Below, in pieces: positions 10,935-24,200 of a stretch of DNA of 64,000 nucleotides (the stretch's first letter is position 1; every line of letters begins with the position of its first letter). Where the stretch lies: assembly GCA_000711775.1 (NCBI GenBank), contig ARYC01017270.1:1-64000 (forward strand). Reading direction: 5' to 3'. The translations under genes and the position numbers were made by a program. Source of the stretch: Oxytricha trifallax (lineage: Eukaryota > Ciliophora > Spirotrichea > Sporadotrichida > Oxytrichidae). A model generated the notes under the pieces. It searched no databases. It had not been told where the DNA came from and saw only the letters and a program-made list of their open reading frames with translations.

Positions 10935-13482
10935 ATGTCACAATTTTATATGTCTGTTATTAAGCTTCTTATTGAGAAGTATGGGGCTTCAATAGATTAA
11001 AGATCAGCAACTAATAAGACACCTTTTCATTTAGCATGCATTCGTGGAGATTCACTAATAATAAAATTCCTATTAGAGAGTGGAGCTTCTTCTCATGTTG
11101 TCGATAGAGATGGTTGCACTCCATTGCATTACCTTTGTGAAACTGAAAATATCGAAATGGTTAGATTTTTATTGCCTGTTGCAGGACCTAGCAAAGATGT
11201 CAGAAATAGATTTGGAAAGAAACCTGTTGATTTAATCTAAGACAAAGAGATGAAGAGATTACTCAGAAATTACAGTTAGAGAAGAGAATCCTAAAGTAGA
11301 ATGACTTCATAGTAAAGCAAAGATTTAGAATCCTAGCCAAAAAGTTTGAGTAGAGAGAGAAGTAGAAGCGGCGGCAATAAGATTATACAAATCAATAGAT
11401 TAAATGACGACAAGGAAGTTCAAGATTAGATTTAATAAATGTTCAGGAAATTTTCATTGTACTAAAGAAAGCAAGTCAGTAAAGAAAGATTGCCTTTGAA
11501 ATCTAACACAAAAGAAGAAACCAAGCTATAAAATAATGGTAATATATCTCAAAGAAATGTAATTTCACCTACATCCAATTAACTTAATGCCAACTAAGGG
11601 AAAAAGTTCAATTATCCTACTCATAGATTAACTTTAGCTCCATCTGCTTCTAATAAATCCCTTCCATAAAGCTAACTTCAAGCTTCTAAAACTGTTAAGA
11701 AATAGAGTACAACTAATAATAAGAACTTTGGTGCAGCTCAAAATGTCAATCAATAGTCCACATCAAATCTAATCTTGAAAAATATCTCACCTACTAAATA
11801 AATCAATCTAGCTCCAACAACAACATAAAAGTAAAATACATCTTTAAGTACTTCACAAAGTGTTAGAAATTTGAATACTTCAACAACTCCTACTCTTTAA
11901 TCAGTGAAATCTCAGGGAAGACTTGATTTTTCATCTCAATAGGTATCAACAAAGAAACTCGCTACCGTAGCGAGTGTTACAAACTTACTTTAACAAAAAT
12001 AAAAGTAACTTGAAGAAAACAGAAAAGAATAAATTAAACAATAAGACTTAGTAAAACCTTTGAAATCGCGAAATGACACTCAATAAAGTGATAAGTTTGA
12101 GCGATCTAAAGATGATTATTACAATAAAAGTGGTGGAAATGCAAACGGGAGTTCCAGCTTATAAAAGAAAGCTCAACCAAAAGTAAATACTCGTAGCTAA
12201 CAAAACCAGGAATGTAAAAATAATTTAGTTTAGTCAGATTAGAAACAACAGTAGATAATTGATGATTAAGGAAGTTTGTCACAAAGGACAGGCGATAGTA
12301 GTAGTATAAATAACGATTAAATAACTAACTCAATTGTGAATAAAAATCATAAACTCACTACATTTAGTTTGAACTAAATTAGTGACAGCAATGGTCAAGA
12401 TATTGAAGAGAAAAATAAATAAGAACAAGAGTAAAGAGTTGGACCATGGAGCTTTATAGCTCATTAGTTATTGGGTACAGGCTCCTTTGGTGAAGTATTT
12501 CTAGTTGAAAAGATATCTAATGGAAAGTTTTTTGCAATGAAGGTTTTGACTAAGTCAAAAATTATGGGCCACAACTTGACCAGATATGCTTTGACTGAAA
12601 GAAATGTAATGTCTATAGTCAACCATCCATTTATAGTTAAATTGAACTATGCTTTTTAAACTTAAGAAAAGCTCTTTCTGATATTAGACTACTGTCCAGG
12701 TGGAGATCTTGCTGAATACTTATAACTTGAGAAAAGATTCAATGAGGATAAAGTTAGGCTGTATAGTTCAGAAATACTACTTGCACTTGAGGAGCTTCAT
12801 AGATAAGACATTATTTTCAGGGATTTAAAACCAGATAATGTTGTTCTTGATCATGAAGGTCATGCTATGCTAACTGATTTTGGTCTTTCAAAAGAGGGAG
12901 TTATGAAGGAAGGCATGGCGAAGTCATTTTGTGGTTCTTATGCTTATCTTGCCCCAGAAATGCTGAAGAAAATTGGACATGGCAAAGCTGTTGATTGGTA
13001 CTTACTTGGCGTCATTATTTATGAAATGCTCTGTGGAGTTCCACCTTACTATGCTAACAATAAGTAAGAAATTTATAAATTTATTTAACACTTTTATTAG
13101 AGAGGAGCTATTTGAGAACATTAAAAATGCTTAGTTAGACATTCCACAGTATGTATCTCCAGTTTCAAAAGACCTTATCATGAGATTATTGAATAGAAAT
13201 CCCAAGAAAAGAATGGGAACTATTGGTGGAGCAGATGAAATAAAGAAGCATCCTTTCTTCAAGAATATAGATTGGAACAAATTGTATCATAGAGCTTATC
13301 GTGCTCCAGAACCTTATTTAAGGAAACGCTTTGAAAACTTTTTATAAATGAGTCCAGCACTTCAAACAAATGCAGAGGTCTATGAATCCTTAAGAAAACA
13401 GGCTCTTTTCAAGGGGCATGGAGAGCCTGAACAACATATACCTGGATGGTCCTTTGTATCACCTGTCAAAGAGCATGAATGA
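10935..13482 (+). CDS. Ankyrin-repeat AGC-family Ser/Thr protein kinase
   Basis: ATG 10935 to TGA 13482, about 836 aa after removing one 37-nt intron at 13064-13100. Residues 1-110 hold ankyrin repeats ([23 protein letters not shown]). Residues about 110-500 are low-complexity Ser/Gln/Asn. The kinase domain follows with all catalytic elements: glycine loop [14 protein letters not shown]-type Lys in FFAMKV, catalytic [13 protein letters not shown], activation-loop [12 protein letters not shown], and the conserved [13 protein letters not shown]. The C-terminal RAPEP region and hydrophobic tail match AGC kinases such as S6K/RSK/PKA relatives. The in-frame TGA just before ATG supports this start, although the first ankyrin repeat is incomplete, so a further 5' exon or MDS is possible. 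Confidence 0.88.
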
Positions 13483-13737
13483 AAATCATAAGAAAAATAA
13501 ATAAATTAAGATTGATTTAATGGTCAATTTATATGTGTGTTAAGAATGTAGTTTTAAACTATTATTTATTAAAAAATTAAGTTTTGTAATAAAATTATTA
13601 AATTTCATGGAATTTTCTCTTTTTAACAATCAAAGAACAATCTTTCAACCTTCTGATTAAAATTCTGGGTCCCTATCCTCCTCAATTAATATTATATAAT
13701 GATCTAGTTTAAATAGTAATATTTAATACTTTTATAA

Positions 13738-15247
13738 ATGTACAAGGGCTCTAACAAGACATTTGTGTTTGACATAAACTCAATCCAAAATAAATTCAAG
13801 ATGTCAGAACTGAAAACCCCCTCGACTCAGGCATTTCAACGATCTAATGAACTCAGATAGAAAAATTAACAAAGCGATATTATAAAACAATCAATGCAAT
13901 AACCGACAGCAGCATCATCTGGAAATTCAACTACTTTGGCATTGAATAATAAGCTACTATAAATTTAGTAGCAATCCATCAAATAAAACAACTAATAATA
14001 AAAGAGTCTTTAGATGCCAGCTATTTACAATTATTTTTTTACTGTAATTAATGCGATTATATTATAGCAAAAAACCATTTAAATGAAATCTGACATTTTT
14101 GTAAACGGCAATTCTATCAAAAACAATACTAATATTGACTTAAGAGCTTCTCAACCTCAAGCTAAAGTAAGTGACAGACTAGACATTTTGCAAAGTAATT
14201 AGGGGAATAAGTTTAAAATAAGCCAGAGATCTAACATGCATGATTTCCGAATGTAAACTCTGAGTAGTGTACAATCAAATTTAGTGAGTAGAGATTAAAC
14301 AATGAATTAAAATCAAAAGATCTTAACATCATCATAGTAAGTGAGATAATCAAGCTATCAAGGGAGACCTAAGGAGTAATTGTTTAATATACTTAGACCT
14401 TTGACACCTATCAAGGAAAATTATGAGGCTAAGATTAGTAATCTACCTCCACCCTCTAGGAGTGTAATTAGAAGTTGTGTATTTTCATAAGTTTTAATTT
14501 CTAAAATAAATTATAATGATTGAATGGACCCTGATAATAACATTACATTCTTGGATAACGGTAGCAGAATATTAAACCCCACAAACATAAAGACTCCTCC
14601 TCCACCAATGTGGGGAGAAATCCTAGAAGAGGAGAATTATGATCCAAATGAAGATTTTTATGATCATATAAAAAGCTGAACGAGAAATGCAGCAGAGAAA
14701 ATAAATGCAAGAGAGGAAAGAACGAAATAATCTAAATTCCAAGAACAGCAAAAAGCTTAAAAAGAAGATAGTATATGTCTATGAATCAGATTCTGATGAA
14801 GAAAACGGAGGGACATAGATAGGAGATGTGAGAAACTCAAACTTAACTAAGTCAGTTTTGTAGCTTGACAAACCCTCAGAAAGATTAGGCAGAGAATATT
14901 ACACGCAGATTAAACGAGGGCAAAGTAACGATGGTGCTTAATATAGAGCGAATAATTTGAGCAATAATTCTTATGGATTGATTAACAGCAGACAAGCAAA
15001 TTTCAACAGTAATTAATAGAACGTATACTATGGTTTGCCAAGCATAAAACAAAGTTTACTAATTAATAACAGTAGTAGCTAAAAACCTCCTCTACCCTCA
15101 TCTAATGCATATAGTAATGGATAAAATAATATGAATAAGTAGAATCTTTCGATGTTCAAATCACAGCAACAACCATCCAGTAGATAAATTAGAACTGGAG
15201 GTTTCCAGAAACTACCCACAATTGGATTATTACAAAAATAACAATGA
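13738..15247 (+). CDS. Asn/Gln/Ser-rich protein with frame breaks
   Basis: ATG 13738 begins a Gln/Asn-rich frame with a likely 24-nt GT-AG intron near 14042-14065. It reaches TGA near 14523, immediately followed in the same frame by a new segment (PPPPMWGEILEEENYDPNED) and then, one frame over, a coiled-coil-like stretch (EREMQQRKQMQER) and an acidic motif (YESDSDEENGG), ending at TGA 15247. The composition is uniform, so I treat it as one gene with two unresolved breaks (short IESs or introns), but two adjacent genes cannot be excluded. No domain recognised. Confidence 0.45.
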
Positions 15248-15520
15248 ATTTAATGATTAATAAATGATAAAACCCTTTCTATCTTAACTTCTTACAAAAA
15301 ATTAGCAAAATAAAAATGCAATTCATAATATATAAATCATAAAAATATATCAATAATTCTCTATTAAAATATATAAAAATAATTTTCCCTAATTATTTCT
15401 TTATATAGATTCACTGATTTGGAATTATCGTTAAATATGTATCTTAAATTTAAGTTAAATTTTAATATGTATTAATAATTTATTCCTTATCTGGTTTTAT
15501 CTTGAGACTTTAATGTAAAT

Positions 15521-16740
15521 TCACTAATTTTGATCATCATTAAATGCCTGATCTTCACTTTCAATTATCTCTTCATCATCATTTTATTAACTATTTATCG
15601 TATTATTGTATGGATCCTACAGTTGCTGCTATTCAACATAATAATCATCACTGAAATTTTGATTATAATTTTGCTCTTTAAGTGCGTCTTGTGCTCTAGA
15701 GTCATCAAACTCTTCGTCACTATCGTCATCAATATAGGCTTAGCTGTTCCTAATTATTGTTTATGTGTTTTGATCAGGTTCATTATCTTCATCACTGTTG
15801 TCATCATCCATTTGCTATTGGTCATCACTAAATACATTCTTGGAATCCTCCTAATCATCATCATCGTCTTGATATTCCTGTTGATGTATTATAGTCTAAT
15901 TTGGAGAGCTTGCTTCTTCCTAAGCATCTTAGCTTTATGAAGTATCCTAATTATCATCATCTGTCTTATCTTCTTCTACAAAGTCATGTTTATGAGAGTC
16001 TACTTGTTATAATGGGGAACTTGGTGGAGGATTTTGGTGATTATTTTCCTGCTAGTCATCCTCTTGGTACTACTAACTGGAATCATCATTTTAGTTCTTT
16101 GAGTAGTTTTCCTCTTCCACTTCGTCATCGTCATCGTCTTTAGCATCTGCCAAGTCTGATTCTTTGTAAATTGGGAAGTTTTTGTTTGTCTTTTGGAATT
16201 CAGATTAAATGTAGTATTCCTCTGCCATCTTCAATTCTTTCATAATCTCTTCTATAAGTTCATGGTAAATGTTAACTAAGATTTACAATGCTTAAATCAT
16301 TAAATACAATAATCATAGTGACATTATTTCATGTGAAAATCTATGGATTAGCAGCTAAATTCTACAATTAGGCGTATTGCATGAGTTCTCTCTTAATGGA
16401 TGTGACTCCATTTTGCCTCTTAATTGGCAAGTCTCCATATTAATTGATAAAGTTATTCAGCACATGGCAGTTGTAGTTATCGCACTTGCACACCTCAGTC
16501 AAACATATAACTGTCTCTTTTTGTAATTGAGTCTCTGGGTTGAGGAAAGGAGCCAGTTTCTCAGAGAAATTTATGGTTTCATCCTTGGCAACTTGAGCAG
16601 CGTCTTCTTTGTATTTTTAAATTATATAGGCTAAACTCTTGATGTATTTCATGTACTTGCTGGCGATGTCTTTGTTCTCGATTCTCAAAGGATCGTGGTA
16701 GTCTGATAGCTTTGGTAGTAGATTCAAATCATCAAAACAT
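15521..16740 (-). CDS. Helical protein with long Asp/Glu-rich C-terminus, 5' end missing
   Basis: The minus-strand frame starts within sequence, with an in-frame TGA just upstream near 16765 and no ATG, so the first exon or MDS is elsewhere. The N-terminal 130 residues are helical with a Cys/His cluster (CKCDNYNCHVLNNF) that might bind metal. A frame switch near 16320-16360 implies an IES or intron. The rest (LVNIYHELIEEIMKELK) leads into about 200 residues dominated by Asp, Gln and Ser (DDDDDEVEEEN, DDDDDQEDSK), ending at TGA 15521. The strongly hydrophobic plus-strand frame at 15530-15940 is merely the antisense of this acidic region. Family not recognised. Confidence 0.55.
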
Positions 16741-16759
16741 AACTTATAAGAAATGTATT

Positions 16760-17035
16760 CTTTCTTTCACACTGAGATTATATTAATATTTTTTTATATT
16801 TATTCAAATTAGATATTAATGGATAATAAAAATTTTATACAGAATATCTTATTATAAATTCTCAACCTGAAAAGTAGTTTCGAAATTCCTAAGATACTTT
16901 AATTTAAAATTTAATTTTATTTGAGTATAAAATACAAGCAAGACAGAATTTTTTTATATCTAATTTAAAATAATAGCAAAATATTCAAAATTAAAATATT
17001 ATTCCCCTATTGTCAAAATAAATTAAAAATAAACT
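16760..17035. other. AT-rich spacer between two incomplete genes
   Basis: About 275 bp of nearly pure A+T with no plausible coding frame. The gene on its left lacks its 5' end here and the RSPH14-like gene on its right lacks its stop codon here. It therefore behaves as eliminated DNA joining two MDS ends rather than as an ordinary intergenic region. No pointer pair could be identified because the partner MDSs are not in view. Confidence 0.4.
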
Positions 17036-17040
17036 TTGGA

Positions 17041-18159
17041 TTATATATTGTGAAGAGATTTGACTGCACTTGGTCCAAAGATCTCATCTAAAATTTCAAC
17101 TTTGTCACTTAGTTCATGGGTAATTTTAAGAAAACCTTCAGGTAGTTCAGCAATATTAATCAGTGCTCTCTTTAGGTTCTTCTTTAAGTCTGGGTAGTTC
17201 TTAATAATTTATTGCAAAATCTTAGGTTCACCTTTGACTTCCTCAAACCACACTGCTTGCTGTTTGCCATTTAAGTGAATTGTGCAACTCATTAACACTA
17301 ATGAGGCATTTAATCTCTCTTCATAGTGTTAGTTGTCGAGATATTTCCAAGCATTGAGAATTACTTTATCATCAATGCATTCTTGCTTTCCATCGTGATT
17401 GATACTGATATTTCCAAGTACTCTTAACGATAGCTCTTAGATTTTCTGTCTATGAACTGGAGCTAAGATTTCAGCTACATAATTTTCTGAAATAATCTTG
17501 TTGAAGTTTTAAACAGCCCCTGTGTTTAAGAGTGGTTAAATGCCCTTATCGCTGAATGTTAAGTTAACGAAAGCTTCTAATAAATGAATGAGATATTAAC
17601 CATCTTCTTTGTGAAGGTTCTTAGCATCCTTAGAATGACCGATAAAAGAGTGAATCATTGCTGAGGCACAGCCTGAATCTACAATTCTCTGGCAACCATC
17701 ATCGTTTATGCTGAGTTTATGGAAAACAGATGCAACTGCCTCTCTAACTTCTAATACTTTATCCTCAAGTAACTCCTGTAATCTGGGAAAAGCATAACTG
17801 AAAAGTTCTCTTGCTCTCTTTGAAATAGCAAATGAAGATAGTAAAATAGCTGCCTGTTCTCTAACTTCTTAAGATTTACTTTAGAGCAGGTTGCTTGAAA
17901 TTTCTAGAAGTTCATGATCAATCATTTTATCCATAGTTTCTTGGTGATGAACAAGTTCGTTAAGAGTTTTCAATGCATCTCTACATTTATCATAATCGAA
18001 ATCTGGTTAGCTCAAAACCTCTCTGAATTTGGCAATAGTTCTATCAAAGACTGCAATTGTGATTTAGCTTGGATCTATATCTGAAGAGAAGGGTCCTTAT
18101 AAATAAGGGTGTCGTTTGATTAATGACTCGAATACTATATGATGTTCGTATGACTGCAT
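17041..18159 (-). CDS. RSPH14: RSPH14-like armadillo-repeat radial spoke protein, stop missing
   Basis: From ATG 18159 the minus-strand frame is open for about 373 residues without introns. It is a string of armadillo/HEAT-like helices, with EVREQAAILLSSFA and LEVREAVASVFHKLS repeats and a C-terminal ALINIAELPEGF that matches the conserved end of RSPH14 (RTDR1, Chlamydomonas RSP8). It is expected in the axonemal radial spoke of cilia. Length fits the family (about 350 aa). After the conserved end the frame continues into AT-rich DNA without a TGA, so the last few codons and stop are probably on another MDS. The family call rests on remembered motifs and is moderately secure. Confidence 0.65.
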
Positions 18160-18225
18160 ATTTTATTTATTTAAGTTAACTTTCTAATATATTATAAATC
18201 AAGTTATAATATTTAAAAGTTAATA

Positions 18226-21200
18226 ATGTCTTCATAACCTCCACAGAGAAGAACAGCGAGGATTCATTAAAATATCAAACTCAATAAAAAGCTGTAGTTT
18301 CCAACAACTCACTCAACTAGTAAATATTAGAAATCCTAAGTTGTGAGAACCTTGGAGACTCAAGTTGATAATTTTATAGCACAGAACCATCAGAAATCAA
18401 AATAAATCTAAAACTAAAGTCTTAACTTTTAAAATAATGAATTAAGTTCATTAGCTTCTATGCCTTTGAATTCGAAGAACTATGACACTCTTATACAATA
18501 CAAGCAAAATTCTCTAGAAAATTCTTAAGAAAGGAGATTTAACTTGAATTTGCATTCAAATGAAGAATCTGCTAAGAAATCCAGTGAGAAAATAAACTTG
18601 ATCAATCATGATTATAACTTTATGATAGGATAACCAGCTCAAATGCATTTGAATTAAAATCAATAGTCTCATATCCTTCCAATCACAATAAATCAACATA
18701 ATACTACTCTTATAAATGTAAACAGTAATAACACTAATTTTCATCCACTATCCTCTCTCATTCATAATAATTCAGCCTCTCTTAAGAAAATGAATATTAT
18801 GGGCTCTAGAGGCTTGATAATACCAAACACTACTACTGCCACTAATTAGAGCACAATCATAAATAATCAAAGAGACTTGATTTAGCAGTATTCTAGTATC
18901 CCGGTAACAAGATCCAGAAAAGAAACTCTAAATCTTGCAAATAACAACACATAGCAGTAAAATTTATAATTTAAGAGCTTTTAGAGGTAGACCTAGGTGC
19001 TTATGAAAATGTATGGAAATGGAAGTAGCACTCAAATGTCGAAAAGCCAAAACACAAACATACCTCATAGCTCTAACAACCGAAAATATGTAAAAAGCGT
19101 GGAACGTAAAATCCCCTTGGATTCTTCAGGTGCTGTCACTCTTATAAATCTAAGTGCTGGTAAACATAGAAATATATCTAAATTCCAGAACAACTCAATT
19201 TTACTATCAAATAGCAATTCAAAATTGTCGAATTCTTACTAAGTTCACCCTAACTTAATGGTAAATGATTATGTAAGAAAGTCTTCTGGAGGGAATTTAA
19301 ATAATAGTATATTAAGCGCCATAAACATTTATGATAGTATGAATAATTCTATTGGAGGACCGAGCACTCATGAAAGCATAAGATTTAAAGGCAAAAGAAA
19401 TATTCAGTCTTCTTAGAATAACAAATATCAGATGTTAACTTAGAATTATGAGGGGTCTGTAAGAGGATCGTCATAAGGAAATAAAATTTCACTTAAAAAT
19501 CTAAGAGGAAGGTACAATATTTTTAAATAAGAATAAATATAGTTATTTATCATGTCTATTTATCAATAAAATAATATTATCAAATTTTTATTGATATAAT
19601 CTAGTGAAGCCAAACCAAAAATCAATTTAACCTTTAGAGGAACATAGAACCAATTTCAATTTAGGTTCAGCAACAGGTTTTCATCACCCTATAAATCTGA
19701 TTAATGACAGCACAAATAATTCACTCATTCTTAACAACAACTAAAACTTGTTTATTTAGTAAAACGATGCTTATACAGATAGCAGTGAACTTCACTCTGC
19801 AAAGAAAGATAACAGCATAAAGAAATTGCAATAGAAATATCAAACTAACATAGCAAATAACGCTAATATCAGTAATTAAATCTTTATTGGAGGATAAAAT
19901 TAATCATAGTCTTCGAGAAGAATCCCTTTTAAACAAGGGGGTGTGAACACTAATAGTAGCACTGGAAAGCATGCTAACTAGCAGATTAATTCAATAAATA
20001 ATACATTTAGAGATAACTCAATGGCTGCCTTGAATCAATCAGCTAGCTTAAACATTCATTCTTCCCTAGATAATAGTCTGTAAAACATTAAGCCCAACTA
20101 AATGACAAATTAAACTATCATTTATTAATAAAATTCACTCTAACCTAATTCCATGCTCTCTAATAAACCTTCATTAAATGATAAACTAAACATTAAAGCA
20201 GGTACCGATTAAGTTATGTACAACAAGCAATAGGAACTTGTAACAAACAGCAATGCACTATTTGACTTAGGAAAGCAAGCACTGCTTAAAAAAGACTATA
20301 AAGATGCTCTTAAAAATTTCAATTCAAGTCTTAAATTTTATCCTGGGAATAAAGATGCCAAATACTACAGAGCTATATGTTATTTGGATTTCGAAAACCC
20401 AAAGAAATGCATTTAAGATTTGAATGAACTAATTCAAGCTGATCCAGTCTATAATAAAACTTGCTACATTGTCCTGTCGATTGCATATAGGAGAGAAAAT
20501 GATCTTATTAATTCCATTAAATCTGTAAGTTAGTTAGTAAAAAACAAATATTGAGGTTTAAAGTCATAATTATTTTTAAAATATAGAAAATTTTTTCTTA
20601 ATTAAATATAGGCTTAAATGAAATTTTTTGAGGTAGTTTTAAAGTTTTTTTTTTAAAAATTTAATATAATTTTGACTTTATTTGATTGTATTAAATATAA
20701 ATGTCATTATCTGGTCTTTATTTTTAATTAATTGTTATACAGTTTTTAAATAGTAAAGAGAAGAAAAAAAGTTGTATTACTTTTATAAATTATGTTAATA
20801 TTTTAATTTCGTTTTAATTTTAAGGATCTTTTTTTCATTAAAATAGATCAAAATTTTAATCTGTAAGTTTAATTGCTTATTAATTATTGTGTTTAGTTAT
20901 CAAAAGGTATATAACGGTTCCCTAAATATATAGAAGCATATTAAGCCAGAGGTCAGCTATCACATTATAATATTTTTATATATTATTTATTATATTATAT
21001 CAATCTACTTGAAAAAGTATGAGAAGGCACTAATTGATTTTCAGCAAGTCATTTAAATCTAACCAAATTTGGGATCAGGCTTTATTGGCCAAGCAGATAG
21101 TTTAAAGGGTCTTGGAAATTTTAAAGGTGCTCTATAGGCATACTCTTAAGCAATCTAAGTTGACGAAAGATGTTGTGAGTAGGGTATAACTAAGAGGGGT

Positions 21201-24200
21201 ATTCTCTAATATTAGTTAAAAAATTATGATTAAGCAATTCTTGATTTCAATAAACTTTTGGAGTAAAACGATAAAAATGCAAGAGCTCACTTTTACAAAG
21301 GGAAAATATTAAAAAATAAGGGCTAGGAAAACGAAGCTGTTCTTCACTTCGAATAAGTCATAAAAAATTCATAACAAAATAATAACTAAAACCATTCTTA
21401 AAGTGTTTATAATGGAGGCGATGATTAACTTCTTTCTGGCAACTCCCTATTTGAAATAGCAAAGATAAGAATAAAGTAAAAAGATTTCTATGAAGCTTTC
21501 TATAATCTTCAGAGAGCTGTTCATTACGATTTTAAATCCTTAAAATTCATGCAATACAAGATGTTTGTGGAAGGAGTGCTTTTTATTATGAAGAGAAAAG
21601 TCAAGAAAGGTATAAAAATGCTAACATCATTAGTAGAAGGCTAGATAACCTATGATGCAAAAGAGGCCTTGAATAGTAGTTCACCAATAACCATAAACAA
21701 TATTCATAATAAAGTTAACTTAAATGACTCTATGCTCAGTATCAAAGAAGAGATTAAATAAGGGGCAAATAATGCTTTGAAATAGCATTTGGTATATTTA
21801 ATTTATACTTACAGATCTTATGGATACATTGTAACTCAATAATTAGATGTAAGTAAAAGAATCTAAGTTATTTTTTATATAGAAAGCCTTAAATGACCTT
21901 AATAAGGCTTAAAAGCTCAGGAAACTTGAATAAGCATGTGTTTATAACAGATTTATTACTTAAGCTCTAGTCAAAATGGAAAAGAAAGATTTGAATGGAG
22001 TGAAATCAATTCTCAGTTAAGCAGAGTTAAAATTCCCTAATAACAAAGATCCTTATAAATTTTAAGCGATTTGCACTGTTTAAGGATGTATAAGTGAGAT
22101 TGTTGATGTTGATAACTAGAAGTAAGGACTATTTTATTCTTAACTTTAATTTAGAAAGAGAGATTAAATACATCTTGCAAAGTCTATACTTGACAGAGCA
22201 ATAGATAAAAACCCAAAAGACGCTAATTTACTATACTTAAGAGGGCTTATTCTTTACTATCTTCATTCCTTTTATGAGGCTTTGATTGATTTAGATGCTG
22301 CTATTGATATTGATGAAGAGCCTTCAGCTAAGCTATATTTAGCTAGAGGCCGTTGTCATGCTTGCTTAAGTATGTTTCAAGAAGCTATCACAGACCTTAC
22401 TAAAGCAATAGATATGGATGAGGAACTTTCAGATGTAAGCTTTGTTTTAGCATATAATTTATTATTTTTTAGGCTTATTTCAATAGAGGTAAATGTGCTT
22501 ATCTTCTTGGTGATACTGCTTTGGCATTTTTAGATTTCTAGAAACTCATTCTATTAGAACCTAAAAACCCTATGGTTCACATTTATGCAGGCAATTTGCT
22601 TATGACAACAGGTTCTTATGATGATGCAACAAAAGCTTTTACAAATGCTGATAGTGTTCAGAAATCTGCTCTAGCTTTTTATCAAAGATCAAGATGCTAT
22701 ATAGCTCTGGCAAATTTAGATTAAGCATTAAAAGATTTAAATTTGGTTGTTGAGAGAAGTCCCTCTGATAAAATAGCCTATGTAGACAAGGAATGCTTAT
22801 AAACTCTTAAGAATGCTATCCTAGCCTCTTAAAGCTCCCAACCCCCATCATAATAGGTAATGAGTCCTACAAGCAAAAATGGAGGTTATGATGTCTCAGT
22901 ATTTGCAAAAGGGGTCATTACTTTCAATAAACTTCTAAACACTCATTATGAAATTGAGAGTAATACAACAAACACCACTAGTGCTAGCAGAATGCATCAA
23001 TAAATCATTCCTAATGTCAAACGTATTAAAATAGAGAAAATGAGAGCTCTTAGAAGAAAAAGAGCAAAAGATGCTTAAACTCATGGAGGACTTAAGAAAA
23101 CCAAAAAAATCAGAGTTAGATTTTTCCTAGAAGACTCAACAGATGACTAGCTGAAATCTTCTGCCATAAAAATTGAACCTTATAGTTACTATAAAGAAAA
23201 CATCTTTGGATAGGAAGACTTCTATTTATACAAAGGTATCATGAACTTTTACTCGGGTGAGTATGATAAAGCCATATAAGACTATGAACTCAGCATAAAA
23301 AGCAAATAAGATTAAAAAGATTTAGAGGGTAATAATAATGGTGGAGATGACAATCAAAGTAACAGTAGCAATTAAACAGATTTATCTGATGTTGGTCTTT
23401 GTTCATTAAATATTCATGAATCGCATTTCAATATATTGCTTTGCATGATACTCAAGAAAGATTATAAGCAGTGTATGGAGAGAGCTAATAAACTTATTTC
23501 AGTAGTTCCCAAGAAATATGTTAAGAGTTTCTATTTGATTAGAGGCATAATCTAAGCTGCGCTCGGTAATAATTCTAAAAGCAAGAGTGACTTTGAAACT
23601 TATTAAAAAGCTGATCCTTAGACTTTTATGGAGTTTAGTCAAAATAAGTAGTCAGTTTCACTTAATCCGTTTCCTTTAGGCAACAGAGTTTGTGCCTAAT
23701 TTCCTGAGATAAAATTCTCTGTTCCCTCACAGTTATCATAAACCATTCATTCATTCTATTCAAGGCCATCTTTTTCTTTTCCTTTTGTAAAACCACCCAA
23801 CATGATACCAAATGTTGATGAGAGCGTTCTGTAGTCAGAGTTTGATTTGAAAAATGTAACGCCACCTAAACCAGAAGCTCCTTGGATAAAGCGCTGTGAT
23901 TATGGAATCAAATTCACTGATGAAATTTAAGTAGTTGACGAGAGTACAGCTTTGTTCACAGAAACTGAAGAGAGCATGATTATAAGATTTTTATAAACTC
24001 TTATATTTATTTTGATGCAGGTGAATAACGGAGGAGACAATTAATAAAACTAAAACCATGAAGATGGTAATAGTAGCGATGATAGTTCTTCACCCTTCAG
24101 AAATAAAAATAATCCTCAAGACTACAACGCCTACTAGAACCCCTACTAAAACTTGCAAGATCCAAATCAACAGCAAAACCTCAATGAACGTTATTACCTT

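Noticed and set aside
15530-15940. Long hydrophobic plus-strand frame resembling a membrane protein
   Set aside because: It is the exact antisense of an Asp/Gln-rich coding region (GAT/GAC read backwards gives Ile/Val/Leu codons), and the minus strand has the coherent gene.
19504-19603. Interpretation as an ordinary intron (GTACAA ... CTAG)
   Set aside because: Splicing at those sites gives the wrong downstream frame; removal between AATCTA repeats gives the right one.
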